Assembly (NCBI RefSeq): GCF_010499265.1
Contig: NZ_JAAGSC010000043.1
Location: 315,493 to 379,492, forward strand
Source: Wenzhouxiangella limi
Lineage (GTDB): Bacteria; Pseudomonadota; Gammaproteobacteria; Xanthomonadales; Wenzhouxiangellaceae
Reading direction: 5' to 3'
DNA: 64,000 nt
Part shown: positions 29,123 through 36,921 of the stretch, piece by piece
Numbering within the stretch: the stretch's first letter is position 1
Layout: every line of letters starts with the position of its first letter
Notes under the pieces: model-generated
What the model saw: only the letters and a program-made list of their open reading frames with translations
Told to the model about the DNA's origin: nothing
The model's database searches: none
Program-made: the position numbers and the translations under genes

Positions 29123-30595
29123 TCAGCGGCCGGTGTTCATTCGGCGCAGATGCAGGCTTCGGAATTCGTTCAGCCGCGCGGTGATGCGAGCGCGCTGGTA
29201 GTAGTCGAGGTCGTTACGCTCAAGCACTTTCTCCAGCTGTTCGATCGCCTCGGAAACGCCGCCTCGCAGATAGTAGCTCTCCGCCAACGCTTCGGTGGCG
29301 CGAACCTCGTCGCCGGAACGATCGGCGGCCTGGGCGAGTAGTTCGGTCATGCGGAGATCGTGCGGGTGGTCACGCAGATGGGCGCGGATAATCGTGGCCG
29401 CCCGGGCCGCCCGATCGCTGTCGCCGCCGTACATCAGTGTTTCAGCGTACTGGGTCGTGACCTGCCGGCTGCCGGGAAAAGAGCGGTACAGCTCGGCCAG
29501 CGTTTCCAGGGCTTCATCATCCCGCCCCTCGGACAGCAGCACTTCACCTTCAAGCAGTCGGTAAAGCTGGCGTTCGGGCCCGGCCTCCAGCAGCTCGCCC
29601 AGGACAGAATGGGCTTCATCGAAGCGCCGGGCCCGCGCCAGGGCCAGGGTCAGTCCGTAGCGCATCGCGTCGGCCGGTCGGTCCTCCTGTTCGAGCCGCA
29701 GGCGGAACCAGTCGATGGCCTGGTGGGCGCGCCGGCTCATCAGCACCCGCAGCCGCGCCTGAATGAAATGGAAGCGCTCGTCGCTGCGCGGGTCGCGAAC
29801 CGTCATCTGCTGGGCCCGGCTGCGCGCTTCGGCGACGCGGTTGATGGTCAGCGGGTGGGTGCGCAGGTATTCCGGTGGTCCTTGCCCCATGGCCCGGCTG
29901 GCCATGTTCAGACGCTCGAAGAAGGCGGCCATGCCCTTGGGGTCATAGCCTGCCGTCGCCAGCAGACCGATACCGACGCGGTCAGCCTCGGCTTCGTTCT
30001 GGCGCGTGTGGTTGATGGAAAACTGCTGGGCCAGCCCCATGCCGCTAAGCAGCACTGCCTGGCTGGCATCCGGACTGCCCGCCGCCCCGGCGGCAACCGC
30101 CAGCGCCAGCGTGGCCAGCATGGTCGGCAGCGAGGTCGACTGCTGCGCCTCCATGGCGCGGGCCAGGTGGTCCTGGGTGACGTGCGCGATTTCGTGGGCG
30201 ACCACGCCGGCGATTTCGGCTTCGGTGTGGGCGGTCAGAATCAGCCCGGAGTGCAGCCCGATGACACCGGCCGGGGCGGCGAAGGCATTGATGCTGGGAT
30301 CGCGAATGACGAAAAAGCGAAAAGGGGCGTTGTTGCGGGTGGAAAACGACACCAGCCGAAAGCCCATCTCGTCGAAATAATCCCTGATCAGCGGATCTTC
30401 GATCAGCAGCTTGTTGGCGCGCAGGTAGCGCTCGAAATCCCGCGCGAACGTTCGCTCCTCTTCCGGGCTGAGCACCCGGGTCGTGGTGCTTCCCATCTCC
30501 GGCAGGCGCAGCGACTGCTGAGCCGCTACACTCATGCTCAGGCACAGCACGCCGATCATCAGCAGTAGTTGGGTCGGTAAACGAATCATCATCAA
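29123..30595 (-). CDS. bepA: Periplasmic M48 metalloprotease with TPR repeats (BepA/YfgC type)
   Basis: A 490-residue protein with an N-terminal signal peptide (PTQLLLMIGVLCLSMSVAA). The zinc site is HEIAHVTQDH (HExxH, about residues 135-145) with the third ligand Glu in NEAEADRVGI, followed by a TPR-rich C-terminal half (about 300-480). BepA-type proteases degrade or help fold stalled outer-membrane proteins such as LptD at the BAM complex. Length and layout agree with E. coli BepA (487 residues). It lies upstream of ppk on the same strand and is divergent from the tusD-like gene. Confidence 0.9.
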   Translation of the reverse strand: MMMIRLPTQLLLMIGVLCLSMSVAAQQSLRLPEMGSTTTRVLSPEEERTFARDFERYLRANKLLIEDPLIRDYFDEMGFRLVSFSTRNNAPFRFFVIRDPSINAFAAPAGVIGLHSGLILTAHTEAEIAGVVAHEIAHVTQDHLARAMEAQQSTSLPTMLATLALAVAAGAAGSPDASQAVLLSGMGLAQQFSINHTRQNEAEADRVGIGLLATAGYDPKGMAAFFERLNMASRAMGQGPPEYLRTHPLTINRVAEARSRAQQMTVRDPRSDERFHFIQARLRVLMSRRAHQAIDWFRLRLEQEDRPADAMRYGLTLALARARRFDEAHSVLGELLEAGPERQLYRLLEGEVLLSEGRDDEALETLAELYRSFPGSRQVTTQYAETLMYGGDSDRAARAATIIRAHLRDHPHDLRMTELLAQAADRSGDEVRATEALAESYYLRGGVSEAIEQLEKVLERNDLDYYQRARITARLNEFRSLHLRRMNTGR

Positions 30596-30647
30596 TCTAG
30601 GACCGATGCACAGACGGAATGTTTCGGCAGGCGCTCGAGGATAACGC

Positions 30648-30983
30648 GTGAGCCATCAGCGCGTGATGCTGATCCGGTCACGCTCGGGCACTTGCGCGGC
30701 GCGCCAGGCGCTTGAGCTTGCCCGGCGCTGGGCGCAGGCGCCGGCCTCAAGCCTGGTTTTCTTTCAGGGGCCGGGGCTGGAACATGTCGTGCCAGGCGAG
30801 GTATCCGAGTTTGCGGCGCTTGCTGCCTCGGGACTGGATTTGCGGGTATGCCGGTCGGGCTGGCAGCGGCTCGAGAAGGGATCGTTGCCGGCGCCGTTTA
30901 CCGCTGGCAGCCTGGTTCAGTTCTGGAGCGCGGCCCTGGAAGCTGTCGAGGTCGAGTCTTTCGGCGCCGGATCGAATGGCTGA
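30648..30983 (+). CDS. tusD: TusD/DsrE-like sulfur carrier subunit
   Basis: A 111-residue DsrE-fold protein. The likely active cysteine is Cys68 in LDLRVCRSGWQR, at the position of TusD Cys78, where sulfur is carried as persulfide from TusA toward TusE. The glycine-rich segment after it (PFTAGSLVQFWSAALEA) fits the family. GTG at 30648 has GAGG seven bases upstream. The N-terminal strand (RVMLIRS) is less conserved than in E. coli TusD. It overlaps the tusC-like gene by eight bases; no tusB (DsrH) gene is seen, so the complex may differ from the TusBCD hexamer. Confidence 0.7.
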   Translation: MSHQRVMLIRSRSGTCAARQALELARRWAQAPASSLVFFQGPGLEHVVPGEVSEFAALAASGLDLRVCRSGWQRLEKGSLPAPFTAGSLVQFWSAALEAVEVESFGAGSNG

Positions 30984-31284
30984 GCGGCGTTTCGTGATCG
31001 AAGTTGATGGTCTGCCCGAGCCGGCCGATCGGCCCGAACTGCTGGAGCTGATTCTGGCGGCGGCCAGTCTGGAGATGGCCTTCAGCGTGCTCCTGAGAGG
31101 AAACGCGGCCGAGCTGCTCACGCTGCCGTCGACCCGGGCCTGGCGCCAGCTCATCGACCAGGGACTGGCCGATGTCGGCGTGCCCGGACCAACGGATGGC
31201 GCGGCCTTGCCCGCGGGCGTGGCGATCTGGAATGAACACCAGCTGGCGAAACTTGTCGGCGAAGCGACGGTCATTCGAGCATGA
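30976..31284 (+). CDS. tusC: TusC/DsrF-like protein
   Basis: A 102-residue DsrE/F-fold protein, weakly conserved. The recognisable part is LLELILAAASLEMAFSVLLRG, matching the helix-strand pattern of TusC, and the C-terminal segment HQLAKLVGEATVIRA resembling the last helix and strand of the fold. It has no cysteine, consistent with a structural subunit of a DsrEFH/TusBCD-type complex. It could equally be a merged or highly divergent TusB; sequence alone does not settle this. ATG at 30976 overlaps the tusD stop by eight bases, and its stop overlaps the tusE ATG by four. Confidence 0.55.
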   Translation: MAERRFVIEVDGLPEPADRPELLELILAAASLEMAFSVLLRGNAAELLTLPSTRAWRQLIDQGLADVGVPGPTDGAALPAGVAIWNEHQLAKLVGEATVIRA

Positions 31285-31589
31285 CAATCGAGCGGGATGC
31301 CGACGGCCACCTTTCAGATCCGGCGCAGTGGACGCCGGAGCTGGCGCGGCGTCTTGCCGCCGAAGACGGCATCGAGCTCGAAGACGGCCACTGGTGGTTG
31401 ATTGAATTCGTGCGCCGCTACCATCAAGATTACGGCAATCCGCCGCTGATGCGCACGCTGGTGGCGGCGCTGCGCGCCGAGCGCGGTGATGATGTCGGCA
31501 GCCGCGATCTGTATCGGCTGTTCCCGGACGGCCCGGTACGCCTTGCCTGCAAGTACGGCGGGCTGCCCAAGCCGGACTGGTGCATCTGA
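31281..31589 (+). CDS. tusE: TusE/DsrC-family sulfur relay protein with two C-terminal cysteines
   Basis: A 102-residue protein of the DsrC/TusE family, which accepts sulfur from the TusBCD (DsrEFH) complex and delivers it to MnmA for 2-thiouridine in tRNA, or serves dissimilatory sulfur metabolism. The core HWWLIEFVRRYHQDYG and LYRLFPDGP are typical. The C-terminal arm ACKYGGLPKPDWCI has the penultimate Cys101 and also Cys90, spaced exactly as the CysA/CysB pair of true DsrC; E. coli TusE has Thr at the Cys90 position. It ends the tusD-tusC-tusE run and is 46 bases upstream of a glutaredoxin gene. Confidence 0.88.
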   Translation: MTIERDADGHLSDPAQWTPELARRLAAEDGIELEDGHWWLIEFVRRYHQDYGNPPLMRTLVAALRAERGDDVGSRDLYRLFPDGPVRLACKYGGLPKPDWCI

Positions 31590-31635
31590 ACCACTTCCGA
31601 TCCCTTTTATTCATCTTCACGCAAGGAGACTTTTC

Positions 31636-31905
31636 ATGGACCATCAACCCGTCGTGATGTACTGCACCTCGGTCTGCCCGTTCTGCGTGGCCGCGCGCCA
31701 TCTGCTGCAGGCCAAGGGCGTGAGCTGGACCGAAGTGCCGATCGACCAGCAAAGCGAAAAACGCGCCGAGATGATGCAGCGCAGCGGCCGCCATACTGTC
31801 CCGCAGGTGTTTATCGGCGACCGCCACGTGGGCGGCTTCGACGAGCTCAACCAGCTCGAGCAGCGCGGCGAGCTCGATCGCTGGCTGGCTGCAAGCGGCG
31901 AGTGA
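31636..31905 (+). CDS. grxC: Glutaredoxin (GrxC type)
   Basis: An 89-residue dithiol glutaredoxin that reduces protein disulfides and mixed glutathione disulfides using glutathione. The active site is CPFC at residues 14-17, with TVPQVFIG (cis-Pro) and the GG-FDEL glutathione-binding motif. A further cysteine at residue 10 precedes the active site. ATG at 31636 has AAGGAG at 31623-31628. It follows the tusDCE-like genes on the same strand and could share their transcript; a redox link to the two-cysteine TusE is conceivable but is inference. Confidence 0.93.
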   Translation: MDHQPVVMYCTSVCPFCVAARHLLQAKGVSWTEVPIDQQSEKRAEMMQRSGRHTVPQVFIGDRHVGGFDELNQLEQRGELDRWLAASGE

Positions 31906-31916
31906 AATCGGGCGGT

Positions 31917-31922
31917 TATAAT
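31917..31922 (+). promoter_or_regulatory. -10 element upstream of isocitrate dehydrogenase
   Basis: A perfect TATAAT, 35 bases before the GTG start at 31958 and just after grxC. No recognisable -35 lies at the right distance. Confidence 0.35.
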
Positions 31923-31957
31923 GGCCGGTCGGCCAACCGAATGACAGGGACAAGCTA

Positions 31958-32965
31958 GTGACAGAGCAGATCACCGTGATCCGCGGCGACGGCATCGGAC
32001 CGGAAATCATGGACGCCTCGCTGCGGGTGCTCGACGCGCTGGGTGCTGACCTGGCCGTCGATTTCCAGCTCGCCGGACTGGCCGCCCAGGACGAGACCGG
32101 CGAGTTGCTGCCCCAGGCCACGCTGGACTCGATCGAGCGCACCGGGATCGCTCTGAAAGCGCCGCTGACCACGCCGGTGGGCGGCGGCTTCAAGTCGCTC
32201 AACGTCGCGCTGCGCAAGCACTTCGACCTGTATGCCAATGTCCGCCCGGCGATCAGCTTTCGCGGCTCGATGTCGCGCTATGAGAACGTCGACCTGATCA
32301 CCGTGCGCGAGAACACCGAGGGCGCCTACCTCGGTGAAGGCGCGTTCACGGCACCGGACGGCAGCCGGGCCGAGTCAAAGATGATCGCCACCCGAACCGG
32401 CTGCGAGCGCATTGTGCGCTTCGCCTTCGAACTTGCGCGCCGGGCCGGGCGCAAGCGGGTGACCGTGGTGCACAAGGCCAACATTCTCAAGGACGTGACC
32501 GGCATGTTCCTGAGCGTGGCCCGGGAGGTGGCGTCGGATTACGTCGATATCGACTGCGACGACATGATCGTCGACAACGCCTGTATGCAGCTGGTCATGC
32601 GCCCGGAGCGATTCGACGTCATCGTGACCACGAACCTGTTCGGCGATATCCTTTCCGATCTGTGCGCCGGCCTGGTCGGCGGTCTCGGTCTGGCGCCCGG
32701 GGCCAACATCGGCGAAAAGACCGCCATGTTCGAGGCCGTGCACGGCTCGGCGCCGGACATTGCCGGCCGCGGGATCGCCAATCCCTGCGCGTTGTTGCTG
32801 GCGGCCGCCCAGATGCTCGAGCACATGGAAAAACACGACAAGGCGCGTCGTCTGCGGGTGGCCATCGGCGATGCTATCAGCCACGGTGACCGGACGACCC
32901 CGGATCTGGGCGGCCAGGGCACCACCGAGACCTTTGCCGATGCCCTCTGTGAGCGGGTCCGCTGA
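31958..32965 (+). CDS. NAD-type isocitrate dehydrogenase (beta-decarboxylating family)
   Basis: A 335-residue member of the isocitrate/isopropylmalate dehydrogenase family. The N-terminal [13 protein letters not shown], the substrate loop [33 protein letters not shown], the metal-binding Asp residues in [20 protein letters not shown] and the cofactor segment [12 protein letters not shown] are all present. The short length and these loops fit the NAD-dependent bacterial isocitrate dehydrogenases (tricarboxylic acid cycle) rather than the roughly 415-residue E. coli NADP type. LeuB and homoisocitrate dehydrogenase are the main alternatives, but the SLNVALRK loop argues for isocitrate. GTG start at 31958 with GGGAC upstream. 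Confidence 0.85.
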   Translation: MTEQITVIRGDGIGPEIMDASLRVLDALGADLAVDFQLAGLAAQDETGELLPQATLDSIERTGIALKAPLTTPVGGGFKSLNVALRKHFDLYANVRPAISFRGSMSRYENVDLITVRENTEGAYLGEGAFTAPDGSRAESKMIATRTGCERIVRFAFELARRAGRKRVTVVHKANILKDVTGMFLSVAREVASDYVDIDCDDMIVDNACMQLVMRPERFDVIVTTNLFGDILSDLCAGLVGGLGLAPGANIGEKTAMFEAVHGSAPDIAGRGIANPCALLLAAAQMLEHMEKHDKARRLRVAIGDAISHGDRTTPDLGGQGTTETFADALCERVR

Positions 32966-33134
32966 CGTTGTCGCATGTAGCGAATCCGCAACAGTTCGCC
33001 TGATTCGGTCTAGGGCAGTACCCCAGTCACTGCAGTATTTGCAGGAGCGCCTTTACAATAATTTCAGATTCGCGTTGTATCGACGCCAAGAAAGTGAGTA
33101 CACTGAACCCCGGACTGCACAGACAGAAATTCCG

Positions 33135-34304
33135 GTGAGACGATCGTTCATCGCCCTGATGCTGACGATAGGTGTATTGGCTTCGGCCGGCGCTAGTGCA
33201 GTGCCACGTCCGCTGTCTGCTCCGCTGGTCTCTTCCTACAGCAACATGGCCTGGTTCCTGGTCGGCTTCGAGCTTGGACCTTGGGAAGACTACCTGATCC
33301 ATGAATTGACCCCGGAACTGGAGCAGCTTGGCACTTCACCGGTGCCTGAAGTGAGTTGGCTGGCGCTGGAGGAGTCGCTGATTCTGCCGGATTTCGCGGC
33401 CTCTCTGATGCTGCTCCGCAGGCAGGCTCCAACGCTGAGTCTGATCCGACAGAACGTGGCGGCCGAACTCTCTGGCGCTGCAGGTAATGAGCTCGGCCGA
33501 CTCGAACGCTCGCTGATCATGCCCGGCCTGTCCGCGCAGATGAGCGATCGCGGCGCGCTGACGGTTTCTGCGATTCTGGCAACCCAGCAGTTCGTGGCAC
33601 CCGGAATGAACTTTGCCGACGCCGGCGAGGGCGGGCCGGAATCGGTGCGCTCACCCGATTACTGGCGTCGGCCGGATTCCTCGAGTGGCGCCGGCGTTCG
33701 ACTGGCGCTGAGCAGCGAGTTGCTCGATCGTCTGACCGTGGAAGCGGCGTTTCAGTCGCGTATTGGCATGAGTGAGTTCGCCTCTTTGCGCGGAGTCCAC
33801 GGCAGCCAGGCCGAGCTCGATATTCCGTCGCGCATTCAGCTGGGGATGCAGTGGAAGCCCGGACAGGCAAGCTCTTTCCAGGTTGGGCTGGCGCAGATTT
33901 TCTACAGCGAAGTCGGCGCTTTCCCGTCGCGCGCGCTGCCCGCGCGCTTCAATGCTTTGCTCGGCGACAGCACCAGTCCCCAGTTCGGCTGGGAAGATCT
34001 GCTGGTTGCCAGCATCGGCTGGACCTGGCAGCCGGTAAGCGATCTTCAGCTTCACCTCGACTACAGGACGCGGGCACAGCCGCAGCCAAGCTCGCCGGCG
34101 CTATCGTCGGCGCTGGCGCCGGAACTGGCCCAGAACGCGCTGATGTTCGGTGTCAACAAGTCCCTGTCGGGACGTTCGAGGCTGCTGTTCAATGCCGCCT
34201 ATGCCCCGCCGGAGTTTGTGTTTGGCGGCAATGTGCTTGGCGTGGTCTCCGATCAACTTGATCAGAGCCTGGAATTACAGGCGACCTGGCGACTCGATTT
34301 TTAG
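33135..34304 (+). CDS. Putative outer-membrane beta-barrel protein
   Basis: A 389-residue exported protein, not assigned to a named family. GTG at 33135 gives a good signal peptide (RRSFIALMLTIGVLASAGASA). The C-terminal two thirds alternate polar and hydrophobic residues in strand-length pieces (RIQLGMQWKPG, FQVGLAQIFYSEVG, LQLHLDYRTRAQ) and end in LQATWRLDF with terminal Phe, the signal for BAM-dependent insertion. The middle of the first half (about 60-130) is helical and acidic. A FadL-like or other hydrophobic-solute channel is possible but unsupported. It stands alone with 169 bases upstream and 111 downstream. Confidence 0.65.
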   Translation: MRRSFIALMLTIGVLASAGASAVPRPLSAPLVSSYSNMAWFLVGFELGPWEDYLIHELTPELEQLGTSPVPEVSWLALEESLILPDFAASLMLLRRQAPTLSLIRQNVAAELSGAAGNELGRLERSLIMPGLSAQMSDRGALTVSAILATQQFVAPGMNFADAGEGGPESVRSPDYWRRPDSSSGAGVRLALSSELLDRLTVEAAFQSRIGMSEFASLRGVHGSQAELDIPSRIQLGMQWKPGQASSFQVGLAQIFYSEVGAFPSRALPARFNALLGDSTSPQFGWEDLLVASIGWTWQPVSDLQLHLDYRTRAQPQPSSPALSSALAPELAQNALMFGVNKSLSGRSRLLFNAAYAPPEFVFGGNVLGVVSDQLDQSLELQATWRLDF

Positions 34305-34402
34305 CCTTTTCCCCGCAACACAACACTCCTGCTTGATGGTTTGCCCGGTGGCCTCCCGTGGGGAGAGGTCCGCCGGGGGTGGGGTTGAGGGGAATCAAGC
34401 CT

Positions 34403-34408
34403 TATACT
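34403..34408 (+). promoter_or_regulatory. -10 element at leaderless spacing before the AI-2E-family permease gene
   Basis: TATACT, ending only seven bases before the ATG at 34416, so transcription would start at or next to the start codon. No clear -35 and no ribosome-binding site are visible. Confidence 0.35.
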
Positions 34409-34415
34409 GAATGCC

Positions 34416-35576
34416 ATGTTGAGTCGACTGAACGACTGGTTCCAGCGCAACTTCTCGGACCCTCAGGTCGTCATTCTGGCGCTGTTCCTGGTCTTGGGCC
34501 TGGTGCTTGTTCTGATATTCGGTCGTATTCTCACGCCGGTATTCGCCAGCCTGATCATTGCCTACCTGCTTGAAGGAGCCGTGCAGCGGCTGGAGCGATT
34601 CGGTTTGCCGCGGCTGATCAGCGTGATCAGCGTGTTTTCGGGGTTCATGACCGCATTGTTTTTTCTCCTGTTCGGCCTGTTGCCGATGGTGACTCGACAG
34701 TTGACGGCGATCGTGGCCGAGTTGCCGCGCTATATCCGGATCGCCCAGGATTGGTTGGAAACACTGCCGGACAGGTATCCTCAGATCGTCTCATCACCTT
34801 CGGATACGGCGGTGATCGAACCGGACTCGCCAATGGGAGAGGAAGGCGAGAATCTCGCCCTGATTTCACAGGAACAGCTGTCCCAGATGCTGGACAACCT
34901 GGGCGTTGAACTGGGGCGCTACGGGACCCAGCTGGTGTCTTTTTCCGGGGTCGTCGGGGTAGCCAGCCTGCTGGTGTTTCTGGTCATCATGCCGGTGCTG
35001 GTGTTTTTCTTTCTCAAGGACAAGGCCCGGCTGATTGCCTGGTTCGCCCGCTACCTGCCGCGCGACCGCGGGCTGGTGTCAACCGTGTGGAAGGAAGTCG
35101 ACGTTCAGATCGCCAATTATGTTCGCGGCAAGGCGCTGGAAATCCTGATTGTGTGGATCGTGACTTACGTCGTGTTCTCGCTGCTGAACATGCCGTTCAC
35201 CATGCTGCTGTCGATGGTGGTGGGTTTCTCGGTGATCATTCCCTACATCGGCGCCGCGGTCGTCACCATTCCGGTGGCTTTGGTGGCGTTGATCGCTTTC
35301 GGCGGACTGACCGCGGCGTTCTGGTCGGTCATCATTGCCTATGCCATCATTCAGGCCCTGGACGGCAACGTGCTGGTGCCGATTCTGTTCTCCGAAGTGG
35401 TCGACCTTCACCCGGTGGCGATCATCACCGCGATCCTTGTCTTTGGCGGCTTGTGGGGGTTCTGGGGGGTGTTTTTCGCCATTCCCCTGGCAACCCTGGT
35501 CAATGCCGTGCTCCGAGCCTGGCCGCGGGTTCGCAGCGATGCCGACCACGGGGCCGCGTCGGCCGCAATGGACTGA
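34416..35576 (+). CDS. AI-2E-family (PerM/TqsA-type) transporter
   Basis: A 386-residue inner-membrane protein with about eight hydrophobic helices. The diagnostic part is the C-terminal half: LVIMPVLVFFFLKD, the amphipathic region WKEVDVQIANYVRGKALEI, and SVIIPYIGAAVVTIPVALVA. The N-terminus begins with a short amphipathic stretch and helices at about 20-65. The family includes quorum-signal exporters and Na+/H+ antiporters; PerM is a frequent label for gammaproteobacterial members. Substrate unknown. The stop is four bases before murL, so co-transcription with murL-murD2 is likely. Confidence 0.9.
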   Translation: MLSRLNDWFQRNFSDPQVVILALFLVLGLVLVLIFGRILTPVFASLIIAYLLEGAVQRLERFGLPRLISVISVFSGFMTALFFLLFGLLPMVTRQLTAIVAELPRYIRIAQDWLETLPDRYPQIVSSPSDTAVIEPDSPMGEEGENLALISQEQLSQMLDNLGVELGRYGTQLVSFSGVVGVASLLVFLVIMPVLVFFFLKDKARLIAWFARYLPRDRGLVSTVWKEVDVQIANYVRGKALEILIVWIVTYVVFSLLNMPFTMLLSMVVGFSVIIPYIGAAVVTIPVALVALIAFGGLTAAFWSVIIAYAIIQALDGNVLVPILFSEVVDLHPVAIITAILVFGGLWGFWGVFFAIPLATLVNAVLRAWPRVRSDADHGAASAAMD

Positions 35577-35580
35577 CCGC

Positions 35581-36921
35581 ATGCAGCAGGATGGCCCGGT
35601 CGGCTGGCAGCGGCAGCGCAGCGAGACGTTCGTCTTTGACGGTTACGAATGGTGTCCGAAGCAGGGCAGGGCCGTGTTTCGGTATCAGCTCGACGGCATG
35701 ACCCTGTCGGAACGGTTCGATTTCCCGCTGGCGGAGGGGGCGGAGCGACGTTCGAAAACCGAAGCCCTTGGGGCGGCACTCGACCTGCTGCACTGGACGG
35801 CGGGCATCAGCTACTGGAAAGCCGGTTGTCCGATCCAGGTGGTGTTTGCCGGTCGCAGCCCCGATGCCTGGCAGGCGGCGTGGCTGAACCGGCTCTATCG
35901 GGAGGGCCTGGCGGAGTTCGCTTATCGCCAGGGCTTGTCGGCGCAAAAATTCGAAGTGTTTGAATCGGATCGGCCGCGGCCGCCGGCGGCACCGAGTCAG
36001 GGGCTGGACGATAGTTTTCTGGTCCCCATGGGCGGCGGCAAGGATTCACTCGTCGCCTGGGCGCGGCTGGAGCGCCTGGGTCGTGTTGCGGCGACGCTGC
36101 AGGTCGGTCAGGCCGGCCTGATCGGTTCGGTGGCTGCGCGCACCGGTTCGTCACACTGGCGTATCGAGCGTCGGATCGACCCGCGGCTGGCTGAACTGAA
36201 CGCGGCCGGGGCCTACAACGGCCACGTGCCCATCACCGCAATCAATGCCGCTGCCGCGGTCGTGCTGGCACTGCTTCACGGCCACGGCGGAATCGCCTTT
36301 GCCAACGAGCGTTCCGCCGACGAACCGACCCTGTTCGATGACAGTGGAACCCCGGTGAATCACCAGTTCGCCAAGACCCTTGCTTTCGAGAGGATGCTCG
36401 ATGCCTGGGTGCGTCATTACCTGGCCCCCGACCTCGCGGTTTTTTCTTTGCTCAGGCAGGATCGTGAACTGGCAGTCTGCAGGGAGTTTGCCGGTCTCCG
36501 GCAGTTTCATGATGTTTTTTCTTCGTGCAACCGCAATTTTCATCTGGACGGACCGCGCACGCCCCGCTGGTGCGGCGACTGCCCGAAATGCCGCTTTGTC
36601 TATCTCGGGCTGGCACCATTTCTGCCGCCGGCTGAGTTGCGGGCGATCTTCGGTGCCGACCTGCTCGACGATGAGCGCCAGATCGACGGTTTCGAGCGCC
36701 TGCTCGCGCTGGATGGCCAGAAACCGTTTGAATGCGTCGGAGAGTCCAACGAGGCGCGGGCCGCGATTCAGTGGCTTTCCCGGCGCCCGGACTGGCGTGA
36801 TCATGCCGTGGTCCGATCGCTGGCGCCGAAGCTGAAGGCAGTGGACGTGCCGGAACTGGAAGCGCTGTGCCAACCCGGTGGTTCCCAGCTGATTCCGGAG
36901 GGGCTGCTGCATGCGTCTTGA
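35581..36921 (+). CDS. murL: UDP-N-acetyl-alpha-D-muramoyl-L-alanyl-L-glutamate epimerase
   Basis: A 446-residue protein matching the MurL family, known from Xanthomonas oryzae, where it epimerises the terminal L-Glu of UDP-MurNAc-L-Ala-L-Glu to D-Glu in an ATP-dependent reaction. Visible landmarks are a PP-loop-like nucleotide motif VPMGGGKDSLVAW (residues 149-160), NGHVPITAINAAAAV, FANERSADEPT and a cysteine cluster WCGDCPKC (CxxCxxC, residues 331-337). The assignment rests on this layout and on the immediate neighbour, a MurD-type ligase overlapping it by 11 bases. This route replaces glutamate racemase plus canonical MurD. ATG at 35581 is four bases after the permease stop. Confidence 0.85.
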   Translation: MQQDGPVGWQRQRSETFVFDGYEWCPKQGRAVFRYQLDGMTLSERFDFPLAEGAERRSKTEALGAALDLLHWTAGISYWKAGCPIQVVFAGRSPDAWQAAWLNRLYREGLAEFAYRQGLSAQKFEVFESDRPRPPAAPSQGLDDSFLVPMGGGKDSLVAWARLERLGRVAATLQVGQAGLIGSVAARTGSSHWRIERRIDPRLAELNAAGAYNGHVPITAINAAAAVVLALLHGHGGIAFANERSADEPTLFDDSGTPVNHQFAKTLAFERMLDAWVRHYLAPDLAVFSLLRQDRELAVCREFAGLRQFHDVFSSCNRNFHLDGPRTPRWCGDCPKCRFVYLGLAPFLPPAELRAIFGADLLDDERQIDGFERLLALDGQKPFECVGESNEARAAIQWLSRRPDWRDHAVVRSLAPKLKAVDVPELEALCQPGGSQLIPEGLLHAS

